This document shows, piece by piece, positions 32,341 to 41,466 of a DNA stretch of 64,000 nucleotides. The DNA lies in the NCBI GenBank assembly GCA_036395755.1, contig DASWCZ010000042.1, positions 1 to 64,000 on the forward strand. The letters are read 5' to 3'. Source of the stretch: Gp7-AA6 sp036395755. GTDB taxonomy: Bacteria > Acidobacteriota > Thermoanaerobaculia > UBA5066 > Gp7-AA6. The position numbers were made by a program, and so were the translations under genes. The notes beneath the pieces are model-generated. The model saw nothing but the letters and a program-made list of their open reading frames with translations. It was not told where the DNA came from and searched no databases. Positions within the stretch are counted from its first letter, which is position 1; each line of letters begins with the position of its first letter.

Positions 32341-33031
32341 TCTGCTCGCGCGCGGCGTCGAACTTTTCTTTGTGCTGTTCGATCCGCGCGATCGCCTGAT
32401 CGATCGAGGTCGCGAGCGACACGAGCTCGAGGTCGTTGGCATCCATCAAGCGCCTCGAGACCATCTCGTGGCGCATCCAGTCCAGAAGCCCGCGCCACAT
32501 GTCCCCGACGAGGACGACCGGCCGCTCGGTCAGGAACCCGACCTGAAGGAGCTGCCACACCATGAAGAGCTCGAGGCTCGTACCGATTCCCCCCGGAAAG
32601 ATGACGAACGCCTGAGACATGCGCACGAAATGGTGCAGCCGGGAAAAAAAGGTGCGATGCGCGGTGACGGTGTCGAGGTAAGGGTTCGCCTTCTCGTAAG
32701 GGATCGAGATCGTCAGTCCGAACGACCGGGTCTTGCGCGTTCCCCGGGACGACGCCGCCCCCTCGTTGGCGGCCTCCATGAGTCCCGGACCTCCGCCCGT
32801 CACGATGTCGCAGCCGAGCCCGGTCAGACGCGACGCGAGATCTCGAACCTCGAGGTACTCCCGGTCCCCCGGCTGAATGCGCGCGCTTCCGAACACGGCC
32901 ACCCGGTAGAACCGCAGCTCCGCGGGGTTCAGCTCCTCCAGCTCCTCGATGGTGTCCCAGAGCCGGACGATCGTGCGATCGATGATCTTCCCGACATCCG
33001 GCTCCCGTCGAACCTTCCTGGTGGGTCGCAT
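32270..33031 (-). CDS. LOG-family (TIGR00730-like) nucleoside monophosphate phosphoribohydrolase-like protein
   Basis: 253 residues. GGGPG at 79-83 with LMEAAN, and PGGIGTSLE at 146-154, the family signature. LOG enzymes release free cytokinin-type bases from nucleotide monophosphates; bacterial relatives (PpnN) cleave purine nucleotides. The ~40-residue N-terminal extension is helical. It is convergent with the Nudix gene and overlaps its end by 71 bases. Substrate is not predictable. Confidence 0.88.
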   Translation of the reverse strand: MRPTRKVRREPDVGKIIDRTIVRLWDTIEELEELNPAELRFYRVAVFGSARIQPGDREYLEVRDLASRLTGLGCDIVTGGGPGLMEAANEGAASSRGTRKTRSFGLTISIPYEKANPYLDTVTAHRTFFSRLHHFVRMSQAFVIFPGGIGTSLELFMVWQLLQVGFLTERPVVLVGDMWRGLLDWMRHEMVSRRLMDANDLELVSLATSIDQAIARIEQHKEKFDAAREQIILERRRASRAESAVPSVEPVAG

Positions 33032-33077
33032 CAGTAGCGCGCCTCCGTCAGACGGGAGGGCAGGAGTCCCGCCCGAT

Positions 33078-34529
33078 CTACTCGGACGTCCGAAGAGTCA
33101 CGGAGAACGCCCGCGAAAGCAGCCCGTCTTCGGTGACCGCCCAGACCGTGTACCGGTAGAACGTGGCGGAGCTCGCACCGGGATCCAGATACGCGTAAGA
33201 GAACGACTCCTCGGCGCGGTTCGACGAGGGGAGGATCGACGGACCGGTGCGCGCGATGCGACCGTCTGGCAGAACCTCCTCGCGGAAAATTGCCCACCCG
33301 ACGAGCTGTTCGTGGGACGTGGTGTTCCACCAGATCCGCGGCCCATCCGGCCCGCCGGAGGAATGTGCGATCAAGCCGCTGTATGGAAAATTGGGAGCCG
33401 CCTCGATTGAGGCCGGCGCGGGCAGCGTGCCGCCGGAAGAGCCTCCTGCGACGAGCCAGTCGACTCGGGCGATCCCGCCGAGAGGGACGGTCCGAACGTC
33501 GCCGGCGTTGACGAAGAGAACGTCGGGCGGGAGAGCGCCATCCCGATATCGCACGACGACGGCTCCCGAGGCGCCATCCTCCGGCCACGTCAGCCGCAGG
33601 GCCGGAGCGCCGTCGGGCGGAACGAAAGTCCTGTGTCTCAATGCGAAGCCCGCCGGAGCCGAGGTATCGAGCGCTCCCGACTCCAGGTCGAGAAGGCTCA
33701 CACGCGAGGGCGCTGCTTCCGGCTCGGCCGTCGCGTAAAGACGGGCTCCGAAACGAACCAGAGCCGTATCTCCCGAGTCGCCGGTCCGGTCGGCATAGCT
33801 CTCGAGAAGGACCGACAGGATCGCTTCGCCCGATTCGGAGGCTTTGTCAAAGGCGGCGCGCAGAGCGCCGGGGCCGCCTCCCCGCGTCAACTCCTCCAGA
33901 TAGAGACGGCCGAGAACCGCGGGACTCGCCTCGATCGAGAGCTCCGGCGCCGCAGCGGCGAGACGCACCGCCTCGTGTTCCTCGTCCGCCTCCGGGCTCG
34001 CGAGGAGCGCCGCCGCCGATTCGGTCACAAACGTTCCATCTTTCGCGCCATAGCGCGTCAGGGTCGCGAGAGCGACCTGCCTCCCGACCTCGCGAACGAT
34101 TTGCCGGACGGTCAGCCCGTGGGCGTCGAGGAGGATCGCTGGCGAGACGAGGCGCCCACCTTCCACGGACCGCGACGTCAGCTGGCGGACCCCCCCGGCC
34201 TCTTTTCGCGCGACGAAGACCCTCAACGGGTCGCCGTCCGCGAACGGGTACCGCCAGCCCTGCCGGACGTACAGCTCTCCATACAAGCGGCGGAGGTCCG
34301 CCGCGAGCGCGGTCTTGAGAGTCGCGTCGTCCGTCTCGTCGAAAAGGACCGCCCGACCCGGCAGAAGTGGCTGCGGCGCCCCGAAATTGCGGTAAGGACT
34401 CTGGATCCAGCGGGCGTCCGCGGACGCGTCGGGGACCACTTGCGCCCGGGCAGCGAGGGCAACCAGAGTCCACAAGACACTGAGAATCAGCGACTTGCGG
34501 GCCCGCCCTTCCCGATCTCCTGACCGCAT
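33078..34529 (-). CDS. Secreted protein, possible degenerate peptidase with C-terminal FN3-like part
   Basis: 483 residues with a signal peptide (SLILSVLWTLVALAARA). The middle (RVFVARKEAGGVRQL, then TVRQIVREVGRQVALATLTRYG) has the order seen in gluzincin-like peptidases, but the HExxH position reads REVGRQ, so it would be inactive. The C-terminal half is strand-rich, ending in an FN3-like PSILPSS...FYRYTVWAVTEDGLLS region. I do not recognise the family. A TTGACG-17-TATTCT promoter sits 9 bases before ATG 34529. Confidence 0.7.
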   Translation of the reverse strand: MRSGDREGRARKSLILSVLWTLVALAARAQVVPDASADARWIQSPYRNFGAPQPLLPGRAVLFDETDDATLKTALAADLRRLYGELYVRQGWRYPFADGDPLRVFVARKEAGGVRQLTSRSVEGGRLVSPAILLDAHGLTVRQIVREVGRQVALATLTRYGAKDGTFVTESAAALLASPEADEEHEAVRLAAAAPELSIEASPAVLGRLYLEELTRGGGPGALRAAFDKASESGEAILSVLLESYADRTGDSGDTALVRFGARLYATAEPEAAPSRVSLLDLESGALDTSAPAGFALRHRTFVPPDGAPALRLTWPEDGASGAVVVRYRDGALPPDVLFVNAGDVRTVPLGGIARVDWLVAGGSSGGTLPAPASIEAAPNFPYSGLIAHSSGGPDGPRIWWNTTSHEQLVGWAIFREEVLPDGRIARTGPSILPSSNRAEESFSYAYLDPGASSATFYRYTVWAVTEDGLLSRAFSVTLRTSE

Positions 34530-34538
34530 GGGCTTTTT

Positions 34539-34567
34539 AGAATAGTCGGCGGGCCTGCGCCCGTCAA
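34539..34567 (-). promoter_or_regulatory. Sigma-70 promoter giving a nearly leaderless mRNA
   Basis: Minus strand TTGACG (34567-34562), 17-base spacer, TATTCT (34544-34539), then only 9 bases to ATG 34529. Transcription about 7 bases after the -10 would leave 0-3 bases of leader and no ribosome site. Confidence 0.6.
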
Positions 34568-34621
34568 TCGTTTTACGAACCGGAGGGGTCCGGCGTTGGC
34601 GTTTTTCCCTTCGCCGGGGGA

Positions 34622-35440
34622 CTACTTCGTGCTCTGGCTCTTGGACTTCGAGCTTCCCGCGTCGGGCACGCGGACCACGACGACCGTGATGTTGTCCACG
34701 CCCCCCCGCTCGTTGGCCGTATCCACGAGCTTCCGGCAGAGGCCCTGGGGCTCGTGCTCTGTCTCCGCGGTGTCGTGAATTTCTTCGTCGGAGAGCATCG
34801 TGGTCAGACCGTCGGAGCAGAAGATGAACTCGTCGCCCGCCCGGAATGCCAGCTCCTGCAGGTCCGGTGAAACCGATGGACCACCGCCCAACGCCCGCGT
34901 CACCACGTTTTTCAAAGGATGGGACTTTGCCTCGTCCTCCGTCAGGATGCCCGCCGCCACCTGCTCGTGCACCCAGGAATGGTCGTCGGTCAGCCGCGTC
35001 AGTGTGCCGTCGCGAAAGAGGTATGCACGGCTGTCCCCGACGTGAGCGAGCGAGAGCGTCTTCTCGTTGATCAGCCCCGCCACAACGGTCGTTCCCATCC
35101 CCTTCAGCCAGGGCTGCGCTGCGACGGCCGCCATGACCCGCTCGTTCGCCTTCTCGATCGCGATCGCCAACCGGTTGCTGTTGAACTCCAGCTCGTGGTC
35201 GTACCGGAACGGCCAGGTCGCCTCTTCCTTCTGACGCGTTGCCGCGATGAACTCTCCGATCGTCTCCACCGTGATTTTGGCGGCGACTTCACCGGCGGCG
35301 TGGCCTCCCATGCCATCCGCGACGATGAAGAGTCCCTCGTTGACGTCGAGCGCGTACGCGTCCTCGTTGTGCTTCCGCTTTCGGCCGACGTCCGTCAGGC
35401 CGAAGGCATCGATCGCGGTCGTCATCGAACCGGTCCCCAT
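34622..35440 (-). CDS. PP2C-family serine/threonine phosphatase
   Basis: 272 residues. Metal-binding motifs: HNED at 24-27, ADGMGGH at 41-47, HVGDSRAYL, CSDGL and GGVDNITVVVV, all intact. It removes phosphate from Ser/Thr residues and usually opposes a Hanks-type kinase, FHA or forkhead proteins; no kinase is adjacent. The C-terminal SSKSKSQSTK tail is flexible. ATG 35440 or ATG 35425 may be the start. It lies downstream of the J-domain/TPR gene on the same strand. Confidence 0.92.
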   Translation of the reverse strand: MGTGSMTTAIDAFGLTDVGRKRKHNEDAYALDVNEGLFIVADGMGGHAAGEVAAKITVETIGEFIAATRQKEEATWPFRYDHELEFNSNRLAIAIEKANERVMAAVAAQPWLKGMGTTVVAGLINEKTLSLAHVGDSRAYLFRDGTLTRLTDDHSWVHEQVAAGILTEDEAKSHPLKNVVTRALGGGPSVSPDLQELAFRAGDEFIFCSDGLTTMLSDEEIHDTAETEHEPQGLCRKLVDTANERGGVDNITVVVVRVPDAGSSKSKSQSTK

Positions 35441-35505
35441 CGCCTACGAACGCTCCATCGACGCGCTTCCACGACAGGGTCGGGAAGGGCCGGTCTCACG
35501 CCCTT

Positions 35506-36126
35506 TCACGCTTTGACCGCTCGTTCGGCCCGGATCTCCTCGAGCGCTCTCCGCGCGTCCGTGGCGGCAGGGTCCCACCGAACGGCGTCCTGGAACGATT
35601 TTTCCGCCTTGGCGAGGAGACCCGCCTGGCGAAAGATCCTTCCAGCGTCTTTCAGCAGCGCCACGTTGTGGGGGTCGAGCGCGACCGCCGCCTCGAGAGC
35701 CTTTACGGCGGCGTGCAGGTCGCCGGCACGCGCCGACGCGAGGCCCAGGTAGTGGTGCGCCCGGACGTCCCTGGAATCGCGCTGCGCGGCGAGCGCAAAG
35801 TTCCCGGCGGCTTCGGCGTAGGAACCCGCGTGGTACGCGGCACTCCCCACTTCCAGGTAATCCTGGACGACGGCGTCGTCCGAGACCCGGGCAGACGCCG
35901 CCATCGCCTGCTCGCGGTCATATGCCTTTCGCCGCTCCGAATTGGTCAGCACGTTCACCGCCTGCGTGAGCTCCTGAAACTTCGCCTCGGCCTCCGCCTT
36001 CTCCTCCCGAGCCGCGCGATCGGGATGCGCGTCGCGCGCGACCGCGCGAAACCGTTCGCGGATTTCGCTTTCGGTCGCTTCGCGGCCCACACCGAGCAGC
36101 GCGTAGTAATCGACGTTCTGAAACAT
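35506..36126 (-). CDS. J-domain protein with C-terminal TPRs
   Basis: 206 residues from ATG 36126; GGAAG lies just upstream, and the longer frame is discarded. The J domain (DYYALLGVGREATESEIRERF) keeps HPD at 34-36, needed to stimulate DnaK ATPase. TPR pairs follow from ~98 (VGSAAYHAGSYAEAAGNFALAA, then HYLGLASARAGDLHAAVKALEAAV). It probably brings clients to DnaK. No DnaK gene is in the window. Confidence 0.88.
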   Translation of the reverse strand: MFQNVDYYALLGVGREATESEIRERFRAVARDAHPDRAAREEKAEAEAKFQELTQAVNVLTNSERRKAYDREQAMAASARVSDDAVVQDYLEVGSAAYHAGSYAEAAGNFALAAQRDSRDVRAHHYLGLASARAGDLHAAVKALEAAVALDPHNVALLKDAGRIFRQAGLLAKAEKSFQDAVRWDPAATDARRALEEIRAERAVKA

Positions 36127-36165
36127 TTCTTCCGACTTGATCGGAGTTCGAGGGCCCTCGACATT

Positions 36166-36195
36166 AACATAAGGGAAACGGGTTCTTCTGGGCAA
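36166..36195 (-). promoter_or_regulatory. Weak promoter candidate before the J-domain gene
   Basis: Minus strand TTGCCC (36195-36190) and TATGTT (36171-36166) with an 18-base spacer, ~40 bases before ATG 36126. The surrounding AT-rich stretch stands out against GC-rich genes. Confidence 0.35.
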
Positions 36196-36250
36196 GCCGG
36201 ACGGTTGTGCCGCCGGTCACGCGGCCCGTGCCGCGGCGAGTCTCGGCGAG

Positions 36251-37336
36251 CTAACGTCGGCGTTGGACGAGAAGCTTCTTGGCCGACGCTCGCAGCACCG
36301 GCGCGAGGTTTCGATCGCGGACGACGCCGCGCAGCTCCCGGGTGGCGAGGCGCTTCAAGAGCGGCAGAGAGATATCGAGAGGAACCCGCGGGTTGCGAAC
36401 GAGGGTCAGCACGACGGCCGGCTTTCGCATCCACTCCCGGCTGTGCGCGATTCGGCGGTAGAGCTCTTCGTCGAGATTCCGCATCGCCGCGAAACTCTCG
36501 ATCTCGTTGATGGAGATCGCGCGGGACTTCAGCACCGCGATCCCGATCAGCTTGTTCGTGTCCCCGACCAGAACCCGGCGCTCCTCCTTGCTCCCGACGT
36601 AAGCGAGGTTGATCTTCTCGCCGACCGTCATGAGGCCGACCCGCCGGTAGATCGCGCCAATAAACAGGGATTCGGCCTCCTCGTCGCGCGGCGCGTCCTC
36701 CGTCTCGAACCCTTCGCCCTCTTCCTCGTCGAGCCCGAGATCCTCTTCGTCCGCGAGGGTCGACGCCGCCGCGTCCGCCGCTTCTTCCTCCTCGGCGCGC
36801 CGGGCTTCGGCGACGCGGCGCCGGGTTTCCTTCTCGAAGAATTCCTCCTTGAGCTCCGAGAGGAGCCGCCGCCCCTCCCCGGTCAGGGCGGGGTTTTCAA
36901 GGAGCGCCTCGATGAGCGCCGGCCGGCCGAGGAGACGCGCCTGGTTGGCGATCATCGCCTCCTGGGGCCGGCCGGCCGCCGTCTGTGCCAGGAAAAGGAG
37001 GGTTCCGTCGTCGACCGCCCGGCAGCGGACCACCTCCTCGAGGACGAAGGGGTCGTCGCTCTCGTGGGCGAGCAGGTCGAGTTCGTCTCCACGGGGCGAG
37101 CCCGAGGTGACGAAGTCCGCCAGAAGGTCCGGAGGCGTCGCCCTCAGGTTCTCCCGCGCGGCGGAAGCGGTCTCCGAGTCGGTGTCCCGCAGCACGGCGA
37201 GAAGCGCTCGAAGCGAATCGTGCGGATCGAGCGGAAGACGGCGGCGAGCCGCGAAAAGGCGGATCTCGCGCGGAGCGCGGCCGCTCCGCAGCAGGATGAC
37301 GAGATCTTCGGGGGTCGAGGGGCCGCTGGTCTCCAA
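36251..37336 (-). CDS. Helical-repeat protein of unknown function, long paralogue
   Basis: 361 residues from TTG 37336. N-terminal two-thirds is helical and HEAT-like (DPHDSLRALLAVLRD, DDPFVLEEVVRCR, ENPALTGEGRRLL), then an acidic low-complexity linker (ADEEDLGLDEEEGEGFETED), then a C-terminal domain VGLMTVGEKINLAYVGSKEERRVLV. The end (NPRVPLDISLPLLKRLATREL) matches the end of the protein at 38191. It may be a scaffold. It lies 13 bases after rodZ. Confidence 0.65.
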   Translation of the reverse strand: METSGPSTPEDLVILLRSGRAPREIRLFAARRRLPLDPHDSLRALLAVLRDTDSETASAARENLRATPPDLLADFVTSGSPRGDELDLLAHESDDPFVLEEVVRCRAVDDGTLLFLAQTAAGRPQEAMIANQARLLGRPALIEALLENPALTGEGRRLLSELKEEFFEKETRRRVAEARRAEEEEAADAAASTLADEEDLGLDEEEGEGFETEDAPRDEEAESLFIGAIYRRVGLMTVGEKINLAYVGSKEERRVLVGDTNKLIGIAVLKSRAISINEIESFAAMRNLDEELYRRIAHSREWMRKPAVVLTLVRNPRVPLDISLPLLKRLATRELRGVVRDRNLAPVLRASAKKLLVQRRR

Positions 37337-37349
37337 ATCGGGGGGCGGG

Positions 37350-38135
37350 CTACCCTCGCGACGGCGAATCCGGGAGCATCACGTTTCGCACGACCTCTCC
37401 GGGGAGGCCGAGTGGCGCCAGAGGGCGGCCGTCGACCGAAACGCGAACGCCGCCCGCGTTGCCGAGGGTCAGGCAAAAAGTCTTTTTCGCTTCGAAGGTC
37501 CGGCTCTCCCCAGCGGTCATCATGCCGCCGAAGACTTTCTCTCCATCGGCGGAGATCTCGATCCACGACGGCGCGTCGGATTCCAGGACGAGTGCGACGC
37601 TCGTCTTCTCGAGCGATACCTCGGCAACGGGGGCGTCCTCGCGAATCAGCGGCGTCGGTTCATTCGATGGGGCCACGTTCTTGAACGACACCGGCTCGAT
37701 CCGAGACGCGGCCGATGCGCGCGCGACTTTCGGTCGGTGGTGCTCGGGACTCGCGATCAGGCCGAGAAGAAGGAGCACCGCCGTGACTCCGCCGAGGATC
37801 GTTCCGGCGGTCGAGCGACGGCCGCGAAGAAAGCGCGATCCGCTTCCCGGTCTCGGGACGACCGGCGGCTCGGAGGAATTCAGCTCGAGCTCGGCGAGAT
37901 ACGTGTTGATCTTCTGGACGGGGTCGAGGCCGAGGTGAAGACAATAGGCGCGGATGAAGCCGCGGGTGAAGACGGGAGCCGGCAGCTTCGCGAGATCGCT
38001 CCGTTCGAGAGCGGAAAGCAGGCGTACCGAGATCTTCGTCGCAGCGGAAATCTCTTCGATCGAGACTTCGCGCACGATTCGCTCGCGCCGAAGCTCGTCT
38101 CCGAAGCTCGGAGCCGACGTGCGAGGATTCTGCAT
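37350..38135 (-). CDS. RodZ-like HTH membrane protein
   Basis: 261 residues from ATG 38135. Cytoplasmic HTH at ~10-75 (GDELRRERIVREVSIEEISAAT, then LPAPVFTRGFIRAYCLHLGLD), a transmembrane helix at ~109-128 and a periplasmic DUF4115-like beta domain (SWIEISADGEKVFGGMM, then GGVRVSVDGR). RodZ links MreB to the wall machinery and keeps rod shape; no mreB is seen here. It sits between two related helical-repeat genes, which is unusual. Confidence 0.85.
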   Translation of the reverse strand: MQNPRTSAPSFGDELRRERIVREVSIEEISAATKISVRLLSALERSDLAKLPAPVFTRGFIRAYCLHLGLDPVQKINTYLAELELNSSEPPVVPRPGSGSRFLRGRRSTAGTILGGVTAVLLLLGLIASPEHHRPKVARASAASRIEPVSFKNVAPSNEPTPLIREDAPVAEVSLEKTSVALVLESDAPSWIEISADGEKVFGGMMTAGESRTFEAKKTFCLTLGNAGGVRVSVDGRPLAPLGLPGEVVRNVMLPDSPSRG

Positions 38136-38190
38136 CCGTCGAAGAAAACCTGTCTCTTTTGGCCGGGGCGTAATCTGGTTCAGGTTGATG

Positions 38191-38850
38191 CTAGTCCGCT
38201 CGCGCGCGCCTTGCAAGAACTCTTTGCGCGACAGCGCGGAGGGCCGGCGGCTCACCCGGGCCGTCGGCGAGCGCGCGGAGCTCCCTCTCGGCCGCCCGGG
38301 CGAGGAGCGGCTCGACCGCCGCCAGAGGCAGCGACCGGTTCTTCAGGAGGGCTTCCCGGACCCCCCGCCGGGTTGCCCAGCGCGGGTGTTCCGCGATTGC
38401 CGCCAGCGTCTCGGGGCGAGAGCGCGCCGCCCCCGCCACAAAGACGACGTCCGGCTCCGTCGTCAGGCGGTTGTCGAGGAAGCCCGCGACGACGCGGGGA
38501 TCGGGGTCCTGCCGGAGGGCCGGGAGAGTCCCTCGCCCGGTCGACCGGGCGAGATCGATTCGTTCGGATAAGGCCAGCTCCGGCAGCCGGCGCAGAAGCT
38601 GGGTGTCCGCCGCCCGTCGCACTTCCGGGTGAACGCGGGTATCGGTGGAGAGATGGGCCAGGGCGCGCCAGAAGAGCGTTTCGACGAGAGAAATCGCGTC
38701 ACCGCGCGGAGTGTTGCGGTGCCCGGCGAGCGCGAGACGCACGGCGTGATATCGCCTCGCATCGCTGTCGCGCAGGATTCGCTCGACCTCCGCGGCCGGC
38801 AGATCGGGCCGTCGCAACAGCTTCAGATACTCGGCTTCGGCGCCCATCAC
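38191..38850 (-). CDS. Helical-repeat protein of unknown function, short paralogue
   Basis: 219 residues, all helical (ERILRDSDARRYHAVRLALAG, DPDPRVVAGFLDN, RPETLAAIAEHPRWA), resembling HEAT/DUF2336-type repeats. Its final segment (NRSLPLAAVEPLLARAAERELRAL) matches the end of the 361-residue protein at 36251. GTG 38850 overlaps the trpA stop, so it is the last gene translated with the trp operon; ATG 38847 is next. No function is assigned. Confidence 0.65.
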   Translation of the reverse strand: MMGAEAEYLKLLRRPDLPAAEVERILRDSDARRYHAVRLALAGHRNTPRGDAISLVETLFWRALAHLSTDTRVHPEVRRAADTQLLRRLPELALSERIDLARSTGRGTLPALRQDPDPRVVAGFLDNRLTTEPDVVFVAGAARSRPETLAAIAEHPRWATRRGVREALLKNRSLPLAAVEPLLARAAERELRALADGPGEPPALRAVAQRVLARRARAD

Positions 38851-39656
38851 CCGTTCGAACGGCGGCAGGCGCTAACGAGACGCCGCGCGAGAGACCGGAC
38901 CGCGCCGGCCGGATCCTCGGTGTTCTCCTCCGCCGCCGCCACCAGCGCCGACCCGACGACGACCCCATCCGCCAGTCGGGCGGCGAGCCGTGCGGCCGCC
39001 GGCGTCGAAATGCCGAAGCCGACAGCTACGGGAAGGTCTCCCGCGGCGCGACGCGCCCGAGCGACGGTTCCACGCAGATCGGCTGGGAACGAATCGCGTA
39101 TCCCGGTCGTTCCGGGGCGCGAGACGACGTAGAGAAAACCGGTCGAGAGTCGGGCGGCCCGAGACATCCGGGCTCTCGGCGACGTCGGCGAAACCAGGAA
39201 CACCATCTCGAGGGACGCCGCGCGGAAGACCGGCTCCACGTTGCCAGCCTCCTCCGGCGGAAGGTCGGTCACGAGAATCGCGTCGAGACCGGCGTCGCTC
39301 GCTTCCCGCGCGGCGCGTTCGAGCCCGGGACGAAGAAGCGGATTCAAATACGAGAAAAGAACGAGCGGGAGCGAGGTTTCACGGCGGATCCGCTCCGCGA
39401 TCCGCCAGACGCCATCGAGAGTCGTGCCGGCGGCCAGCGACCGGGCCGCCGATCTTTGCAGGACGGGGCCGTCGGCGATCGGATCGGAGAACGGGACGCC
39501 GAGCTCCAGGATCGCGGCGCCGGCATCCTCGAGCAAGCGGGCGAGCGCGACAGTCGCGTCGGAGGAGGGGTCTCCGGCCGTCAGGTACGGTATGAACGCC
39601 GCGCGATCTTCAGAGCGGGCGCGCATGAAAGCGCGAGCGACGCGGGAAGAGGTCAA
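38847..39656 (-). CDS. trpA: Tryptophan synthase alpha subunit
   Basis: 269 residues from TTG 39656, in a TTGA overlap with the trpB stop. Catalytic Glu51 and Asp62 in ELGVPFSDPIADGP, then GFLYVVSRPGTTG loop and VGFGIS. It cleaves indole-3-glycerol phosphate to indole and passes it to TrpB. The longer frame towards 41420 is a shadow of trpB and trpF. Confidence 0.94.
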   Translation of the reverse strand: MTSSRVARAFMRARSEDRAAFIPYLTAGDPSSDATVALARLLEDAGAAILELGVPFSDPIADGPVLQRSAARSLAAGTTLDGVWRIAERIRRETSLPLVLFSYLNPLLRPGLERAAREASDAGLDAILVTDLPPEEAGNVEPVFRAASLEMVFLVSPTSPRARMSRAARLSTGFLYVVSRPGTTGIRDSFPADLRGTVARARRAAGDLPVAVGFGISTPAAARLAARLADGVVVGSALVAAAEENTEDPAGAVRSLARRLVSACRRSNG

Positions 39657-40843
39657 CGCCGGCCGGGGGCGGACAGGACGATCTCGAGGTCCTTGTCGCC
39701 GCGCCCGGAGAGGTTCACCAGAATCCATGCCTTCTTCGGCATCCGGGCTGCCAGGCGCACGGCGAACGCGATGGCGTGCGCGCTTTCGAGCGCCGGAAGG
39801 ATTCCTTCCGTTCGCGCGAGGAGCCGAAACGCGTCGAGCGCTTCGTCGTCGGAAACCTTCCCGTACTCGACTCGCCCGAGCGACTCGAGGTAAGCGTGCT
39901 CCGGACCGACTGCCGGATAGTCGAGACCGGCCGAGACCGAGTGCGTCGGCAGGACCTGTCCCGCCGAGTCCTGGAGGAGGAGCGTCCGGGTGCCGTGCAG
40001 GACACCCACGGATCCTCCGGCGAAGCGCGCGGCGTGGTCGCCGGGCCCGCTGCCGCGTCCTCCGGCTTCGACCCCGTAGAGCCGGACGCGCGTCGCGAGG
40101 TACGCCGAGAAGAGCCCGATCGCGTTCGAGCCGCCGCCCACGCACGCCACTGCCGCGTCGGGATCCCGGCCCGCGAGCCGACGGAACTGGGCGCGGGCTT
40201 CCCGCCCGATGACCGACTGGAATTCCCGGACCATCGTTGGATAGGGGTGCGGACCGAGAGCAGAGCCCAGGACGTAGTGGGTTGTGGCGACGTTCTCGAT
40301 CCAGTCGCGCATCGCCTCGTTGATCGCGTCCTTCAGCGTCCGCGAGCCGGAGTCGACGGCGACGACTTCCGCCCCAAGGAGCCGCATCCGCGACACGTTG
40401 GGAGACTGGCGCGCCATGTCGACCGTCCCCATGTAGACGCGACATGGGACTCCGAGCCGCGCCGCCGCGGCGGCGGTCGCGACCCCGTGCTGGCCGGCGC
40501 CGGTCTCCGCGATCACGCGGCGCTTCCTCATTCGCTTCGCGAGCAGGACCTGGCCGAGGCAGTTGTTGAGCTTGTGGGCACCGGTATGGAGGAGGTCCTC
40601 CCGCTTGAGCGCGATCGAGGCGCCGCCCGCGGTCCTCGCAAGCCCGGGCGCTTCCGAGAGCGCCGTCGGCCGGCCGCCGTAGGTCCGCAGGAGCCCCTCG
40701 AGCTCGCGCCGGAAACGCGGCTCGCGGTGCCACCGATCGAAGGCGCGCTCCAGCTCTTCGAGCGGCGCCATGAGCGTCTCCGGCGCAAACCGGCCGCCGT
40801 ACTCCCCGAAGTAGCCCTTTCTCTTTTTTTCGCGCGCGCTCAT
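39653..40843 (-). CDS. trpB: Tryptophan synthase beta subunit
   Basis: 396 residues. PLP Lys91 in HTGAHKLNN, catalytic Glu in AETGAGQHG, and CVGGGSNAIG for PLP phosphate. It joins indole and serine to tryptophan. ATG 40843 overlaps the trpF stop. This is the TrpB1 type that pairs with TrpA. Confidence 0.96.
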   Translation of the reverse strand: MSAREKKRKGYFGEYGGRFAPETLMAPLEELERAFDRWHREPRFRRELEGLLRTYGGRPTALSEAPGLARTAGGASIALKREDLLHTGAHKLNNCLGQVLLAKRMRKRRVIAETGAGQHGVATAAAAARLGVPCRVYMGTVDMARQSPNVSRMRLLGAEVVAVDSGSRTLKDAINEAMRDWIENVATTHYVLGSALGPHPYPTMVREFQSVIGREARAQFRRLAGRDPDAAVACVGGGSNAIGLFSAYLATRVRLYGVEAGGRGSGPGDHAARFAGGSVGVLHGTRTLLLQDSAGQVLPTHSVSAGLDYPAVGPEHAYLESLGRVEYGKVSDDEALDAFRLLARTEGILPALESAHAIAFAVRLAARMPKKAWILVNLSGRGDKDLEIVLSAPGRR

Positions 40844-41466
40844 CCCGCTTCGTCGGCCCGGCGGACCGCCTCGAAGAATCGACGCATGCGGCCGCGATCC
40901 TTGACGCCCGGCGCGCTCTCGACCCCGGAAGCCACGTCGACCGCGTCCGGCCGGGTCCGGCGGATCGACTCGCCGACGTTCTCCGGGCGGAGGCCGCCCG
41001 AGACGAAAAACGGGACCGGCCAGCGGCGGCCTTCGAGCAGCGTCCAGTCGAAAGGAACGCCGGTCCCTCCCGGCACGCCGGCGACCGAGGTGTCGAACAG
41101 AATGCCCGCGCAGCGATCGAGGACCGCGCCCGTCGGGATCTCCCCTTCCCGCCCGGCATGCGCGACCGCGAGGACCGGACGGGGGACGCGTTCGAGGTCC
41201 TCCTCGCAGAGCGGCCGGTGCAGCTGGACGAGGTCGAGCGATGCCGCGGCGATCGCTTCACCGATCGCGGAATAGCTCTCCCCGACGAAGACCCCGACGC
41301 GCCGCACTCCGCGTGGAACCGACGCCGCGAGCCGGTGCGCTCTCTTCGGCGTGACGCGGCGCGGGGAAAGATCGGAGAAGTTGAACCCGACGTAGGCGGC
41401 CCCCAGCGCGCACGCCGCAAGGACGTCCTCCTCCCGGGTCAGACCGCAGACCTTCACGTCGGTCAC
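40840..41466 (-). CDS. trpF: Phosphoribosylanthranilate isomerase
   Basis: 208 residues from GTG 41466 (GTGA overlap with trpC). (beta/alpha)8 barrel with catalytic Cys7 in VKVCGLT and Asp in ILFDTS; phosphate-binding SGGLRPENV near the end. It isomerises PRA to CdRP. A separate gene here, not fused to trpC as in E. coli. Confidence 0.94.
   Translation of the reverse strand: MTDVKVCGLTREEDVLAACALGAAYVGFNFSDLSPRRVTPKRAHRLAASVPRGVRRVGVFVGESYSAIGEAIAAASLDLVQLHRPLCEEDLERVPRPVLAVAHAGREGEIPTGAVLDRCAGILFDTSVAGVPGGTGVPFDWTLLEGRRWPVPFFVSGGLRPENVGESIRRTRPDAVDVASGVESAPGVKDRGRMRRFFEAVRRADEAG

Noticed and set aside
39241..40212. Arg/Ser-rich open frames opposite trpA and trpB
   Set aside because: Antisense artefacts of GC-rich coding DNA.
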